A stretch of 39,258 nucleotides of DNA from Verrucomicrobiales bacterium (GTDB lineage Bacteria; Verrucomicrobiota; Verrucomicrobiia; Limisphaerales; UBA9464), in assembly GCA_005805505.1 (NCBI GenBank), contig SYMJ01000025.1, forward strand, positions 1 to 39,258, read 5' to 3'. The position numbers and the translations under genes were made by a program. The notes beneath the pieces are model-generated. The model made no database searches. It saw only the letters and a list, made by a program, of their open reading frames with translations, and was not told the DNA's origin. Within the stretch, counting starts at the first letter, position 1, and every line of letters starts with the position of its first letter. Shown here in pieces: positions 1-7,980 of this stretch.

Positions 1-338
1 AAACCATACAACCTAAAGGGATCGCAGCAACTGTTGTGCCATTTTTATTTTAATCAGGAATTAACGTGATTAACTGACCTGATTGATTCTGAGTCAGGCT
101 CACCGAGGTCATCCTCGAACACGGTTTGAAACCACCCCAGACAGGATGCTTTTGAAGCGGGTGGCGATGAGCTTTCAGTCTATGCCACACGACCGCCTGA
201 CTCGGACGGACTTGGGCGCACCTCAGGACGGTGGATTCGACTTCAACCGGTACTCCGGAGCGCCCACGGCACCAGCAGCATCACCGACCGCGTTCGAGCG
301 GAGTATGCAACGCGGCACCCCGAAGCCGACGGCCACCG
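1..338. other. Left-edge region without a recognised gene
   Basis: This stretch lies beyond the 3' end of the first pseudopilin gene. The first 80 bases or so are AT-rich and the rest is GC-rich. A short open frame runs across it on the plus strand, but its translation is low-complexity, Pro/Arg/Thr-rich and matches no family I know. I see no terminator, RNA gene or repeat here. It may contain the downstream end of a transcription unit that continues outside the window. Confidence 0.5.
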
Positions 339-1055
339 CTACTGCAGGCCGGCCCCCATATTGATGCCGCCCGGACCCAATGTGTTGTCGGTGGGAAACC
401 AGAATCGCTTCTTTTTCTCGGCTGCGATGCTTTGCGCCTGATTCATCCGCTCCACATGCCCGTCGGACATGACGTAATGCCCCCGTTTGTTGTGCCGAAT
501 GGTCAGGGTATGACTGCCGAAGGTGGGCCCGGCCTGACCCGAGTAGTCGTCTTTGGCCATCACCGCTTCCATCAGAAACATGGTCTCGGCCGGAGTCTTG
601 AACGTGCTCGTTTCCTCCTCGTGGCACAGGCCGCAATTCATCGCATAGCTGTAGTCGCGCGTCCCCTTGCGACCGGCGGGTCCTCTCAGGGCGGGCACGG
701 TGATTTTCTTGTTTGAAGTCAGATCCCGTTGGTCGGTGGGGCACAAGTACACCTGCTTGGCACCGACGTACGGAAAGAGCTTTCCGGTGGTGAGATCACC
801 CGCCTTGACGCAAAGCCAATTGCGGAAGGAAGGCATGTGGCCTCGATTATCCGGCGTGTACAACTGGGCTGCCAACCCCATCTGACGGCCATTCGAGAAG
901 CACACCACACCTCGAGCTGATTCTTGGCTTCGAGCCATCGCTGGCAGGAGGAGGCCCGCGAGAACGGCGATGATCGCGATCACGACCAGCAACTCGATCA
1001 AGGTGAAGGCACCGTCGCGCTCCCGGGAGGAATTAGACTCAGGGCTGGTTATCAC
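339..1055 (-). CDS. Type II secretion/pilus-style pseudopilin, H-X9-DG type
   Basis: A 238-residue protein with a short charged leader followed by the class III signal peptide signature [20 protein letters not shown] (about residues 17-36); the prepilin peptidase would cut just before the Phe. The hydrophobic segment is the N-terminal half of the pilin helix. Near the C-terminus [13 protein letters not shown] gives the H-X9-DG motif typical of the large pseudopilin families of Verrucomicrobia and Planctomycetes. The start codon is GTG (TAG stop), and no better in-frame ATG precedes the signature. It is monocistronic here, 142 bases downstream of chrA on the same strand, with no pilus or secretion machinery nearby. 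The general class is certain; its role (surface fibre, pseudopilus subunit or secreted protein) is unknown. Confidence 0.9.
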   Translation of the reverse strand: MITSPESNSSRERDGAFTLIELLVVIAIIAVLAGLLLPAMARSQESARGVVCFSNGRQMGLAAQLYTPDNRGHMPSFRNWLCVKAGDLTTGKLFPYVGAKQVYLCPTDQRDLTSNKKITVPALRGPAGRKGTRDYSYAMNCGLCHEEETSTFKTPAETMFLMEAVMAKDDYSGQAGPTFGSHTLTIRHNKRGHYVMSDGHVERMNQAQSIAAEKKKRFWFPTDNTLGPGGINMGAGLQ

Positions 1056-1197
1056 AGACGCGGGGTATCCTGGTTTGCTATTTATCCGAGGCTAATTCCA
1101 CAAGCACGATCGAACGGCGCAGCCTCGAAAACTCACAAACCACCAACACCACCGCCCAGCGGGTTAACGCCAACCGTTCCTCTCGGGCCCTCCGCGA

Positions 1198-2493
1198 TCA
1201 AAGGCCTAGCTGGGCCCTGAAGATTCCCAGCACGGCCGAAAGCAGAATGACAGCACCGCTGGGCCACCGGCCCCAGCGCATCAAACCGAAGGCCACCACT
1301 AAGATGATCAAGGCAGGCCCATCCACCCGGCCATCGGCAGTGCCCAGAGCCGACACTCCTAAACCCCAGGCGAGGTGCATGATCATGCCCACCACCCCGG
1401 CCGAAACGACGCCCATCCACCGTTCCCAGTGCTTCAAGCCCTGCAGGCGCTCCACCCACGGAGCCCCGAGAAAAATCCAAAGGAAGCTCGGGAAAAAGGT
1501 CGTCCATGACGTCAGTCCAGCGCCGAGGATTCCGGACATCCAGGGAGACAAGGAGCCCGGCTGGTGCCAGGCACCCAAAAACCCGATGAATTGCAGGACG
1601 ATGATCAACGGACCCGGCGTGCTTTCCGCGAGAGCCATTCCCGCCATCATTTCAGAGCTGGAAACCCAATGGAACTGCTCGACCGCTTGCTGCGCCACGT
1701 AAGGCAGAACGGCGTAGGCTCCACCGAAAGTGATCACGGAGGCTCCACTAAAAAATACCCCCTCCCTCACCAGCACATGCCCTGCTCCCAACCAGGCCGC
1801 CACCAAGCCCACCGGCAGCCACCACAAGACCATGCAAACGAGAAAGACTCGAACCGAGCGCTTCCAGTCCGTCCGTGGTGTCGACGACGGGGCACTGGGG
1901 CGCTCCCCGACGGCGGACGGCGGAGAAACCGGCACGGCCGGCCGAATCCCTTGCCATAGAAGGCTGATCACAAACGCCATCAAGAGCAGGACCGGGAACG
2001 GTAGACCCCAGCGCATTCCAAGCCAGGTTCCCAGGGCCATCAGCCAGAGTTTGGGGGTTCGCAGCCACCGAGTTGACAGGCGGATCAGGGCGACACCAAT
2101 GAGCGCCACCACCGCCGGCTGAAGACCTTGCAGCGCGGCGCTCACCCAAGGAACCGCACCCCAGAGGGCATATCCCCAACTCAGGACCAACAGCAAGATC
2201 GCCGCCGGCAAGACAAACAATGTACCGGCCACAATCCCGCCCCGGGTTCCGTGCAACCACCAACCGAGATAGGTCGCCAATTGTTGAGCCTCCGGGCCTG
2301 GGAGCAGAATACAGAACTGCAGCGCATGCTGGAATCGGCTCTCATCGACCCATCCCCTCTTTGCCACCAACTCCTCGTGCATCAGGGAAATTTGCCCGGC
2401 GGGTCCGCCGAAACTGAGGCAGCCAATTTTCAGCCAGAGACGACAGGCTTCGCGAAAAGTGGGGCGCTGGAGCGGCACGACCGTCGGATTCAC
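1198..2493 (-). CDS. chrA: Chromate transporter family protein (ChrA, two-domain)
   Basis: A 431-residue inner-membrane protein of the CHR family, made of two homologous halves. The first half has the hallmark FGGPAGQIS (about residues 28-36) and LLPGPEAQQLATYLGW. The second half, after a Pro/Ser-rich cytoplasmic linker near residues 190-210, repeats the pattern with ITFGGAYAVLPYV and ESTPGPLIIVLQFIGF. About 10-12 hydrophobic segments are visible. Known members export chromate, but many genomic copies have no proven substrate and may carry another oxyanion such as sulfate. The GTG start overlaps the TGA stop of the upstream sulfatase (GTGA), so translation is probably coupled. That pairing makes a sulfate-related role worth considering, but this is inference. 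Length and motifs are normal for the long-chain subfamily. Confidence 0.93.
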   Translation of the reverse strand: MNPTVVPLQRPTFREACRLWLKIGCLSFGGPAGQISLMHEELVAKRGWVDESRFQHALQFCILLPGPEAQQLATYLGWWLHGTRGGIVAGTLFVLPAAILLLVLSWGYALWGAVPWVSAALQGLQPAVVALIGVALIRLSTRWLRTPKLWLMALGTWLGMRWGLPFPVLLLMAFVISLLWQGIRPAVPVSPPSAVGERPSAPSSTPRTDWKRSVRVFLVCMVLWWLPVGLVAAWLGAGHVLVREGVFFSGASVITFGGAYAVLPYVAQQAVEQFHWVSSSEMMAGMALAESTPGPLIIVLQFIGFLGAWHQPGSLSPWMSGILGAGLTSWTTFFPSFLWIFLGAPWVERLQGLKHWERWMGVVSAGVVGMIMHLAWGLGVSALGTADGRVDGPALIILVVAFGLMRWGRWPSGAVILLSAVLGIFRAQLGL

Positions 2494-3908
2494 TCGACGC
2501 GACCCGGTTCACGAACTCCGGTGCCAATTCGCTGAAGTCGCTTGTCCCCGAGTTCGACCCGCGCCGCCTCGGCCAAGGCCATCAATCGGTCTCGGACTTC
2601 TGGATGCTGGGCAATCACGTTGACGCGCTCTGCGGGATCGCGCTGGAGGTGGTACAGTTCCAGGCCGACCGGCAGCTGCTGATACCGACCCGCCATCCCG
2701 TTGGTTCCACCGGGTTTGCCGGCCAACGTTTGCGAGGTGTGCGGGAAGAAGAGTTTCCAATCGCCACTGCGCACGGCCAACAAATCTCCCTGATTGTAGT
2801 AAATGAAGTAGGCTGAGTGAGGATTGGTGGCTCCACGATCTCCTCGCAAAATGGGCCAGACATCCAGGCCGTCGATCTTGCGCGGCGGCAGGGCCGCCCC
2901 GGCCAAGCGAGCCACGGTCGGCAGCACATCAATGGTCATAAGGGGCGTGTCACTGGTGCGCCCTCGGGGAATATGACCGGGCCATTGCATCACGCAGGGC
3001 ACCCGGATTCCGCCTTCGAAACTGGTCCCCTTCCCTTCGCGAAACGGACCGGCACTGCCGGCGTGCTCGCCGTAGCTCAGCCAAGGGCCGTTGTCGGAGG
3101 TGAAGACGACGAGGGTATCCTTCTCCAAGCCATTCTGCCTCAGGGCCTTGAGCACCTCGCCCACCGACCAGTCGATTTCTTCGATAACATCCCCATAGAG
3201 CCCTTGCCGAGACCGCCCGGCAAAACGCGATCCGACAAAGATGGGAACGTGCGGCATGGAATGGGCCAGATAGAGGAAGAAGGGCGCCCGGGCACTGCGT
3301 TGGATGAACGAGACCGCCCGCTCGGTGTAGCGGCGGGTCAACTGGGATTGATCGGGAGTTTCCTCGATCACCCGATCCCCATCGATCAGCGGCAACGGCG
3401 GGTAAGCCCCCTTGGCGGCATTGGCGTTCTGGGGCCACATATCGTTGGAATACGGAAGCCCGAAGTATTCATCGAACCCCTGTCGTGTCGGCAGCAGTTC
3501 GGTCGGGCGACCTAGATGCCATTTGCCGACGATGGCGGTGGCGTATCCGCGAGGTTTAAGCACCTCCGCGAGGGTCCTCTCCTCCGGATTCAGTCCGGTT
3601 TTCGAATTGGGGCCCAGCGCTCCGTGGATGCCGAGACGGTTGGGATAACAACCGGTCAGAAGGGCGGCCCGCGAAGCCGAGCAAACGGCCTGCGCCACAT
3701 AGAACGAAGTAAAACGGGTTCCGTGCCGAGCGATGCTGTCGATGTTCGGAGTGCGAATCTTCTTCGCCCCGAAGCACCCCACGTCGCCCCAGCCCAAATC
3801 ATCGCAGTAAATAAGGACCACGTTGGGCGGCCGCTGTTCCTTCGCCAACGCTGTCGTTGCCCATGCACAAACCGCGATCCAGAACGGGAAGTAGAATCGG
3901 GAAATCAT
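2490..3908 (-). CDS. Exported sulfatase (arylsulfatase family)
   Basis: A 472-residue sulfatase of the alkaline phosphatase superfamily. I start at the ATG at 3908 because it directly precedes a signal peptide (residues 1-22, ending TTALA) and has GGAAAG about 9 bases upstream; the frame stays open 25 codons further but without signal features. Next comes PNVVLIYCDDLGWGDVG, the metal-binding Asp pair, then CSASR at residues 76-80, where Cys76 would be converted to formylglycine by an FGE or anSME maturase. GKWHLG and TSDNGP follow as expected. Such enzymes remove sulfate esters from polysaccharides in the periplasm or outside the cell. It is first in a coupled pair with chrA. The core is CxAxR, not the usual CxPxR; Ala at this position is common in the family. 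The substrate is not predictable. Confidence 0.94.
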   Translation of the reverse strand: MISRFYFPFWIAVCAWATTALAKEQRPPNVVLIYCDDLGWGDVGCFGAKKIRTPNIDSIARHGTRFTSFYVAQAVCSASRAALLTGCYPNRLGIHGALGPNSKTGLNPEERTLAEVLKPRGYATAIVGKWHLGRPTELLPTRQGFDEYFGLPYSNDMWPQNANAAKGAYPPLPLIDGDRVIEETPDQSQLTRRYTERAVSFIQRSARAPFFLYLAHSMPHVPIFVGSRFAGRSRQGLYGDVIEEIDWSVGEVLKALRQNGLEKDTLVVFTSDNGPWLSYGEHAGSAGPFREGKGTSFEGGIRVPCVMQWPGHIPRGRTSDTPLMTIDVLPTVARLAGAALPPRKIDGLDVWPILRGDRGATNPHSAYFIYYNQGDLLAVRSGDWKLFFPHTSQTLAGKPGGTNGMAGRYQQLPVGLELYHLQRDPAERVNVIAQHPEVRDRLMALAEAARVELGDKRLQRIGTGVREPGRVE

Positions 3909-4030
3909 GCCGCGATCTTTCCGAAACCCAAACGGCATGGAAAGCGCCAATAGAAAGAGCTCTTTGTGCACAACGGTTCCCATCGACGGACCGGCCGTTT
4001 ACGGCAATTCTGCTCGTTCAGCTCCGACGC

Positions 4031-5311
4031 ATGAAGCCGACCCCCATCGAACTCCTGGCCACAGTCCTGTTTTGTCTGGCGGTCCTTCACACGTTTTCTG
4101 TCAAACGGTTCGCCACCTGGGCGCACCACCAGCCCAAGGGTTCGGTTCAAGAAACAGTGCTCCATTTCCTCGCAGAAACGGAAGTGGTGTTTGGACTTTG
4201 GGCCGCGGTGCTGTTCTTCGGCATCGCCCTCCTCAGCCAGTCGATGCAGCAGGCTGTCCATCACATCGATAGTCTCAACTTCACTGAGCCGAAATTCGTG
4301 TTTGTCGTGATGGTGATGGCCGCGACCCGACCGGTGGTGACGTTGGCTGAATCACTCATCCTGATGCTGGCCCGACTGATTCCACTGCGCGAGGGGTTGT
4401 CGTTTTATATCGCAGCGCTCTCATTCGGCACGCTCCTGGGTTCCTTCATCACAGAACCGGCGGCCATGACGCTGTTGGCCATCCTGCTCAAACACCGTTA
4501 TTTCGATCGCGGCATCCGTCCCAAACTCGCCTACGCCACCCTCGGTTTATTATTCGTCAACATTTCCATTGGGGGCACGTTGACTCACTTCGCCGCACCG
4601 CCGGTGCTCATGGTGGCGTCGAAGTGGAACTGGGATACGGCTTACCTCTTCACCCACTTTGGATGGAGGGCGGCTGCGGCCTGTCTGACGTCCACGTTGA
4701 TGGTGAGCTGGATCTTCCGCAAAGAGTTGAGTCAGGTGCCCGTCCAAAATCGACGGGAAGACCGAATCCCGATCTGGCTCACCCTGACCCATCTGGCCTC
4801 GCTGGGAAGTGTGGTCGCCTTCGCCCACCACCCGGATGTTTTCTTCGGCGTCTTCATGATTTTTCTGGGAGTAGTCTACGCCACCCTGCCCCATCAAGAT
4901 GGGCTGAAGTTCCGTGAGGGCCTGTTGGTGGGATTCTTCCTCGCTGGCTTGGTCACGCTCGGTTCCCTGCAATCCTGGTGGCTCAAGCCGCTAATCACTG
5001 GAATGGACGGCGTGACACTTTATTTCGGCGCCACCGCACTGACGGCCATTACGGACAACGCGGCCCTCACCTACCTGGGTTCGCTGGTGGAAGGCATTAG
5101 CGACACACTGAAATACGCCCTGGTTGCCGGTGCGGTGACGGGCGGCGGATTGACGGTGATCGCCAACGCGCCCAATCCCGCCGGAGCCGGCATCCTGCAA
5201 AACTCCGAGGCGTTCAAGGAAACCGGCATCAGCCCGGTCGGACTCCTGCTTGGAGCTCTGCCGCCGACCGTAGTGGCGATCGTGTTCTTCTGGTTCGTCG
5301 GGCAACCCTGA
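4031..5311 (+). CDS. Putative Na+/H+ antiporter family membrane protein
   Basis: A 426-residue, very hydrophobic inner-membrane protein with about 11-12 predicted membrane segments. I start at the ATG at 4031 (MKPTPIELLATVLF). The frame is open further upstream, but that part is polar and overlaps the sulfatase start region on the other strand. Recognisable stretches include FGTLLGSFITEPAAMTLLA, GGTLTHFAAPPVLMVASKW and TAITDNAALTYLGSLVEG; the Asp-Asn within the membrane is typical of ion transporters of the NhaD/ArsB-like fold. It resembles the family annotated as putative Na+/H+ antiporter (Pfam Na_H_antiport_2). It is divergent from the sulfatase/chrA pair and apparently monocistronic. The transported ion is assigned from family resemblance only. 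Confidence 0.8.
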   Translation: MKPTPIELLATVLFCLAVLHTFSVKRFATWAHHQPKGSVQETVLHFLAETEVVFGLWAAVLFFGIALLSQSMQQAVHHIDSLNFTEPKFVFVVMVMAATRPVVTLAESLILMLARLIPLREGLSFYIAALSFGTLLGSFITEPAAMTLLAILLKHRYFDRGIRPKLAYATLGLLFVNISIGGTLTHFAAPPVLMVASKWNWDTAYLFTHFGWRAAAACLTSTLMVSWIFRKELSQVPVQNRREDRIPIWLTLTHLASLGSVVAFAHHPDVFFGVFMIFLGVVYATLPHQDGLKFREGLLVGFFLAGLVTLGSLQSWWLKPLITGMDGVTLYFGATALTAITDNAALTYLGSLVEGISDTLKYALVAGAVTGGGLTVIANAPNPAGAGILQNSEAFKETGISPVGLLLGALPPTVVAIVFFWFVGQP

Positions 5312-5366
5312 ATTCGTCTTCAGCGGAGGGCAGGGCCGAATTGGCGTTGCGAGTGGCGGGCGGACG

Positions 5367-5521
5367 GCTCGGAGATCCGTCCCTACCTCGGAGGCTCTTT
5401 GGACGACATCCGGGCTACTTTCCATAAACTCCACCTCACCCGAACACCTCCGAGGTGGGGCGATTTCTCCGAAAGCGCCAACGTCAGCAGACACGGGCCG
5501 CTCGGAGATCGATCCCTACCT
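5367..5521. repeat. Two direct copies of a 22-base module
   Basis: GCTCGGAGATCCGTCCCTAC begins the copy at 5367-5388, and the copy at 5500-5521 matches it at 20 of 22 positions. The first copy sits in a potential hairpin, GGACGG pairing with CCGTCC around it. The two copies flank the double-hairpin repeat at 5445-5485, so the whole block may be one compound element. Confidence 0.75.
5445..5485. repeat. Dispersed double-hairpin repeat, copy A
   Basis: A 41-base element, identical at 38 of 41 positions to 29699-29739. It contains two adjacent stem-loops: CACCTC-C-GAGGTG (5445-5457) and GGCGATTTC-TCC-GAAAGCGCC (5459-5479, one mismatch in a 9-base stem). Both copies lie in intergenic DNA. It looks like a REP- or MITE-type repeat; it has no transposase and no obvious target duplication. 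Confidence 0.85.
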
Positions 5522-5658
5522 AGGGAGCGTGTTCGATGCTAAAGTTCTGACCGTTGCTCAGGGGAGAGTTCGAGTGGAATCTTCGGACTCGCCTTAGCCA
5601 AAAGAGGACACAGTCGTTTGATTTTGATGAAAAATTAATTGAAACACTACTCTGGCGG

Positions 5659-6948
5659 CTACCGCGGCTGCCAGGGTTGGATCCATGCAGCGGCCGTCTC
5701 GCCCTTGCGGTAGGGATTGGCGATTTTCTTCGACGATTGGACCACGGCTCGCACGTAAAGTTCGTCGCCGCGGGCGGTGTATTCAGCGCGGTTTCCTACC
5801 ACGACCGAGAAGGTCTCGCCGATTTGGTCACTGTAGCGCTGGGTAGCCCGCACCGGCTCGCCCTTGGCTGACACCACCGGAGAGCGACTTGCATCGAAGC
5901 CTTTGCGGGTGCCAATGAACCGAATGGTGTAAGTCACGCTAGGCTCGGCTTCCACTTCGATGCGCATCGTGTTGCCCGTTCGCTGAATTTGACGCAAGGA
6001 CACGCCGCTGCTGGAGTAGAACTCACCCGCCTCCATCGCGAGGACGATCGAAGCCGGCTCCAACCGTTCAGAACGCACCATCACCCAACCGCGCCCGTTG
6101 TTGCTCTTGCCCACCCTATGGCTGTGGTAGTGATGCGAGTCGTCCACCGCCAAACCATACATGAGTGGGAGGTCGAGTTTGCCGATGCGCCAAGCGAGGA
6201 GGATATCCCACATCCGCTCCAGTCCGGCATGGGTGGTATCCCCTTCGTTGTGCGTGGACGGATGACCATTGTAGACCTCGAAGAAGCGCTCCCCTTTCAC
6301 CTGCATCAAGTCTTCGGCGGTGATTCCCCAGCCGAAATTGGGATGGTTGATATGCGGGAACATGGGCTGGCCGGTCTGGCGGCGCTGCTCCAGCACCGCA
6401 TCCACCCCGCGCTGCATCACGTCGAGCACATTGGTGCCACCCTTCGCCGAGATCTTCTTGCGGAGGTTGGTGGCGTTGATGTGCACCGGAAATGACAGGT
6501 ATCCGCTGGTGATTTCCTCTGAGGGAATCATCAAGAAACGCCCCGGCTCCTCCAACAGCCCTCGAAACTCTTCCAGCGTCTTCAACCGATACTGGTTGGT
6601 GCCGTGGTGATCGCGCCGCATCAGCCAGTCGGCCCCAAAGCGACGACGATTCTTCTCGAGGGCCTCAGGGAAATGGTTTTTCTGAGACTCCTTCACCCAC
6701 TGCTCGCCTTCCAGCATCCGGTTGTGATCGGACAGGGCGAGAAAGTGGTAACCGTGTTCCTTATACCAATCGGCGATGGATTCTGGGAAATCGTCGCCGT
6801 CGCTCCACAGCGAATGGGTGTGGAGATTTCCCTTCCACCAGCGAGCCTCGGCGGCCGACGCCAGTGGCACGATGGCCAGCAGGCCGGCGACAACCGAGAC
6901 CGCAAGGCCCAGAACACTGCGACCCGGGGCGAATCGTCGATGGATCAT
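5659..6948 (-). CDS. Exported PHP-domain metallohydrolase
   Basis: A 429-residue protein with an N-terminal signal peptide (about residues 1-33, ending ASAAEA) followed at once by a PHP (polymerase and histidinol phosphatase) domain. Motifs in order are NLHTHSLWSDG (His43, His45, Asp50), LALSDHN (Asp74, His75), PSEEITSG, PHINHPNFGWG and LAVDDSHHYH. These supply the usual His/Asp metal ligands of a two- or three-metal phosphoesterase. The last 120 residues look like a beta-rich accessory domain. Export argues for a periplasmic or extracellular substrate, such as a phosphoester or a polymer fragment; the reaction is not known. It is divergent from the dehydrogenase/MFS/heme operon and shares a 96-base promoter region with it, which suggests joint regulation. 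Confidence 0.88.
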   Translation of the reverse strand: MIHRRFAPGRSVLGLAVSVVAGLLAIVPLASAAEARWWKGNLHTHSLWSDGDDFPESIADWYKEHGYHFLALSDHNRMLEGEQWVKESQKNHFPEALEKNRRRFGADWLMRRDHHGTNQYRLKTLEEFRGLLEEPGRFLMIPSEEITSGYLSFPVHINATNLRKKISAKGGTNVLDVMQRGVDAVLEQRRQTGQPMFPHINHPNFGWGITAEDLMQVKGERFFEVYNGHPSTHNEGDTTHAGLERMWDILLAWRIGKLDLPLMYGLAVDDSHHYHSHRVGKSNNGRGWVMVRSERLEPASIVLAMEAGEFYSSSGVSLRQIQRTGNTMRIEVEAEPSVTYTIRFIGTRKGFDASRSPVVSAKGEPVRATQRYSDQIGETFSVVVGNRAEYTARGDELYVRAVVQSSKKIANPYRKGETAAAWIQPWQPR

Positions 6949-7041
6949 GCCTGTGAGCCTGCGAAGGCTCCCGCCGAGAGAGCAAGCGGGTTCTGGCTTC
7001 GGTTTTGGTTTCGCAGAAATCTAAGGCCTGTCAGCCTGCAA
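6949..7041. promoter_or_regulatory. Divergent intergenic region with a near-perfect direct repeat
   Basis: GCCTGTGAGCCTGCGA (6949-6964) and GCCTGTCAGCCTGCAA (7026-7041) match at 14 of 16 positions. One copy abuts the start codon of the PHP gene and the other lies three bases before the ATG of the dehydrogenase gene. The first copy also overlaps a 6-base-stem hairpin, GAGCCT-GCGA-AGGCTC (6955-6970). I see no good -35/-10 pair. These could be operator half-sites for a regulator of both genes, but chance or repeat debris is possible. Confidence 0.35.
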
Positions 7042-7044
7042 ACC

Positions 7045-7980
7045 ATGACCCCGGCCCACCGCGACGATACTCCGGCCGAGCCCTTGTCCGACTCGCCTCC
7101 AGCGGGCACCCGGCGTCCCCGCATTGGCATCCTCGGTCTGGGGTTGATGGGCTCGGCCTTCGCCGACCGCCTGCTGCGCACCGGCCACGAAGTACTTGTC
7201 TGGAATCGCACGCGAGACAAGGCCGATGCGCTGGTCGAGGCCGGTGCCCGCTGGACCGACCGACCGCTGCGGGATTGCGACACGGTACTGGTATGCCTCT
7301 ATACCGACGAGGTGGTCCGCTCGGTGCTCGAATCGATGCGCGCGGACTGGCGACCCGGACTGGAGGTCATCGACACCACCACGGGCGATCCCGGGGCGGC
7401 TCATGCGATGGCCGCCGACCTGGAAGTCTGCGGAGTCTCGTACCAAGAGGCCCCGGTCTCAGGATCGAGCGCTCAAGCGAGGGACGGGCTGGCCACGGTG
7501 TTCGTGGGCGGCACCTCCGAGGCGTTCGAGCGGCAGTCAACGCTCTGGCCGATGCTCGGCGCCCGGGTGCTGCACTGCGGTCCTTGCGGCAACGCCTCAC
7601 GTCTCAAGCTCATCACCAACCTGGTGCTCGGGCTCAACCGACTGGCTCTGGCCGAAGGCCTCGCCTACGCCGAGGCAATGGGTGTGGAGGGAACGGTGGC
7701 CCTGGAGGCCATGAAGGGATCGATGGCCTATTCGCGGGCCATGGACGCCAAGGGGACCAAGATGCTCCAGCGCGACTACACCCCGCAGGCCCGGCTATCC
7801 CAGCACCTGAAGGACCTGAGACTCATCCTGGAGAGCGCCCGGAAGGCCGGTCTAGAACTGCCACTGGGATCTCTCCATGCACGCCTTCTCGAGTCGGCCG
7901 AGTCGGCCGGGATGGGCGATCTCGACAACAGCGCGGTGATGGAACTCCTGCGACTCAGGACCGATTCCCAAAAGACATGA
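7045..7980 (+). CDS. NAD(P)-dependent beta-hydroxyacid dehydrogenase family protein
   Basis: A 311-residue cytoplasmic oxidoreductase of the 3-hydroxyisobutyrate/6-phosphogluconate dehydrogenase superfamily. The Rossmann motif GLGLMG lies at residues 31-36, followed by VWNRT, the NADP-preferring type with Arg after Asn. The substrate-binding segment is APVSGSSAQARDG, and the catalytic Lys188 is in GNASRLKLITN. The C-terminal half is the all-helical domain of this family. The ATG at 7045 is chosen because the fold begins about 25 residues later and the longer frame overlaps the divergent PHP gene. It is the first gene of a three-gene unit: its TGA overlaps the ATG of the MFS gene. The family oxidises 3-hydroxy acids such as tartronate semialdehyde, 3-hydroxyisobutyrate or sugar-acid derivatives; the specific substrate is unknown. 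Confidence 0.9.
   Translation: MTPAHRDDTPAEPLSDSPPAGTRRPRIGILGLGLMGSAFADRLLRTGHEVLVWNRTRDKADALVEAGARWTDRPLRDCDTVLVCLYTDEVVRSVLESMRADWRPGLEVIDTTTGDPGAAHAMAADLEVCGVSYQEAPVSGSSAQARDGLATVFVGGTSEAFERQSTLWPMLGARVLHCGPCGNASRLKLITNLVLGLNRLALAEGLAYAEAMGVEGTVALEAMKGSMAYSRAMDAKGTKMLQRDYTPQARLSQHLKDLRLILESARKAGLELPLGSLHARLLESAESAGMGDLDNSAVMELLRLRTDSQKT

Larger units (their letters stand above)
5312..5658. other. Repeat-rich gap between convergent genes
   Basis: A 347-base gap between the antiporter gene and the PHP-domain gene, which converge. It holds two copies of a 22-base module (5367-5388 and 5500-5521) and, between them, a two-hairpin element that recurs near 29.7 kb. The last 90 bases are AT-richer and show nothing recognisable. 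A reverse-strand frame crosses the repeats and gives protein-like text (IAPPRRC) also seen at the other copy, but this is a by-product of the repeat and not a gene. Confidence 0.6.

Noticed and set aside
4991-5494. Reverse-strand frame with the peptide IAPPRRC, echoed near 29.7 kb
   Set aside because: The similarity comes from the dispersed DNA repeat, not from a protein family; the rest of the frame is antisense to the antiporter gene.
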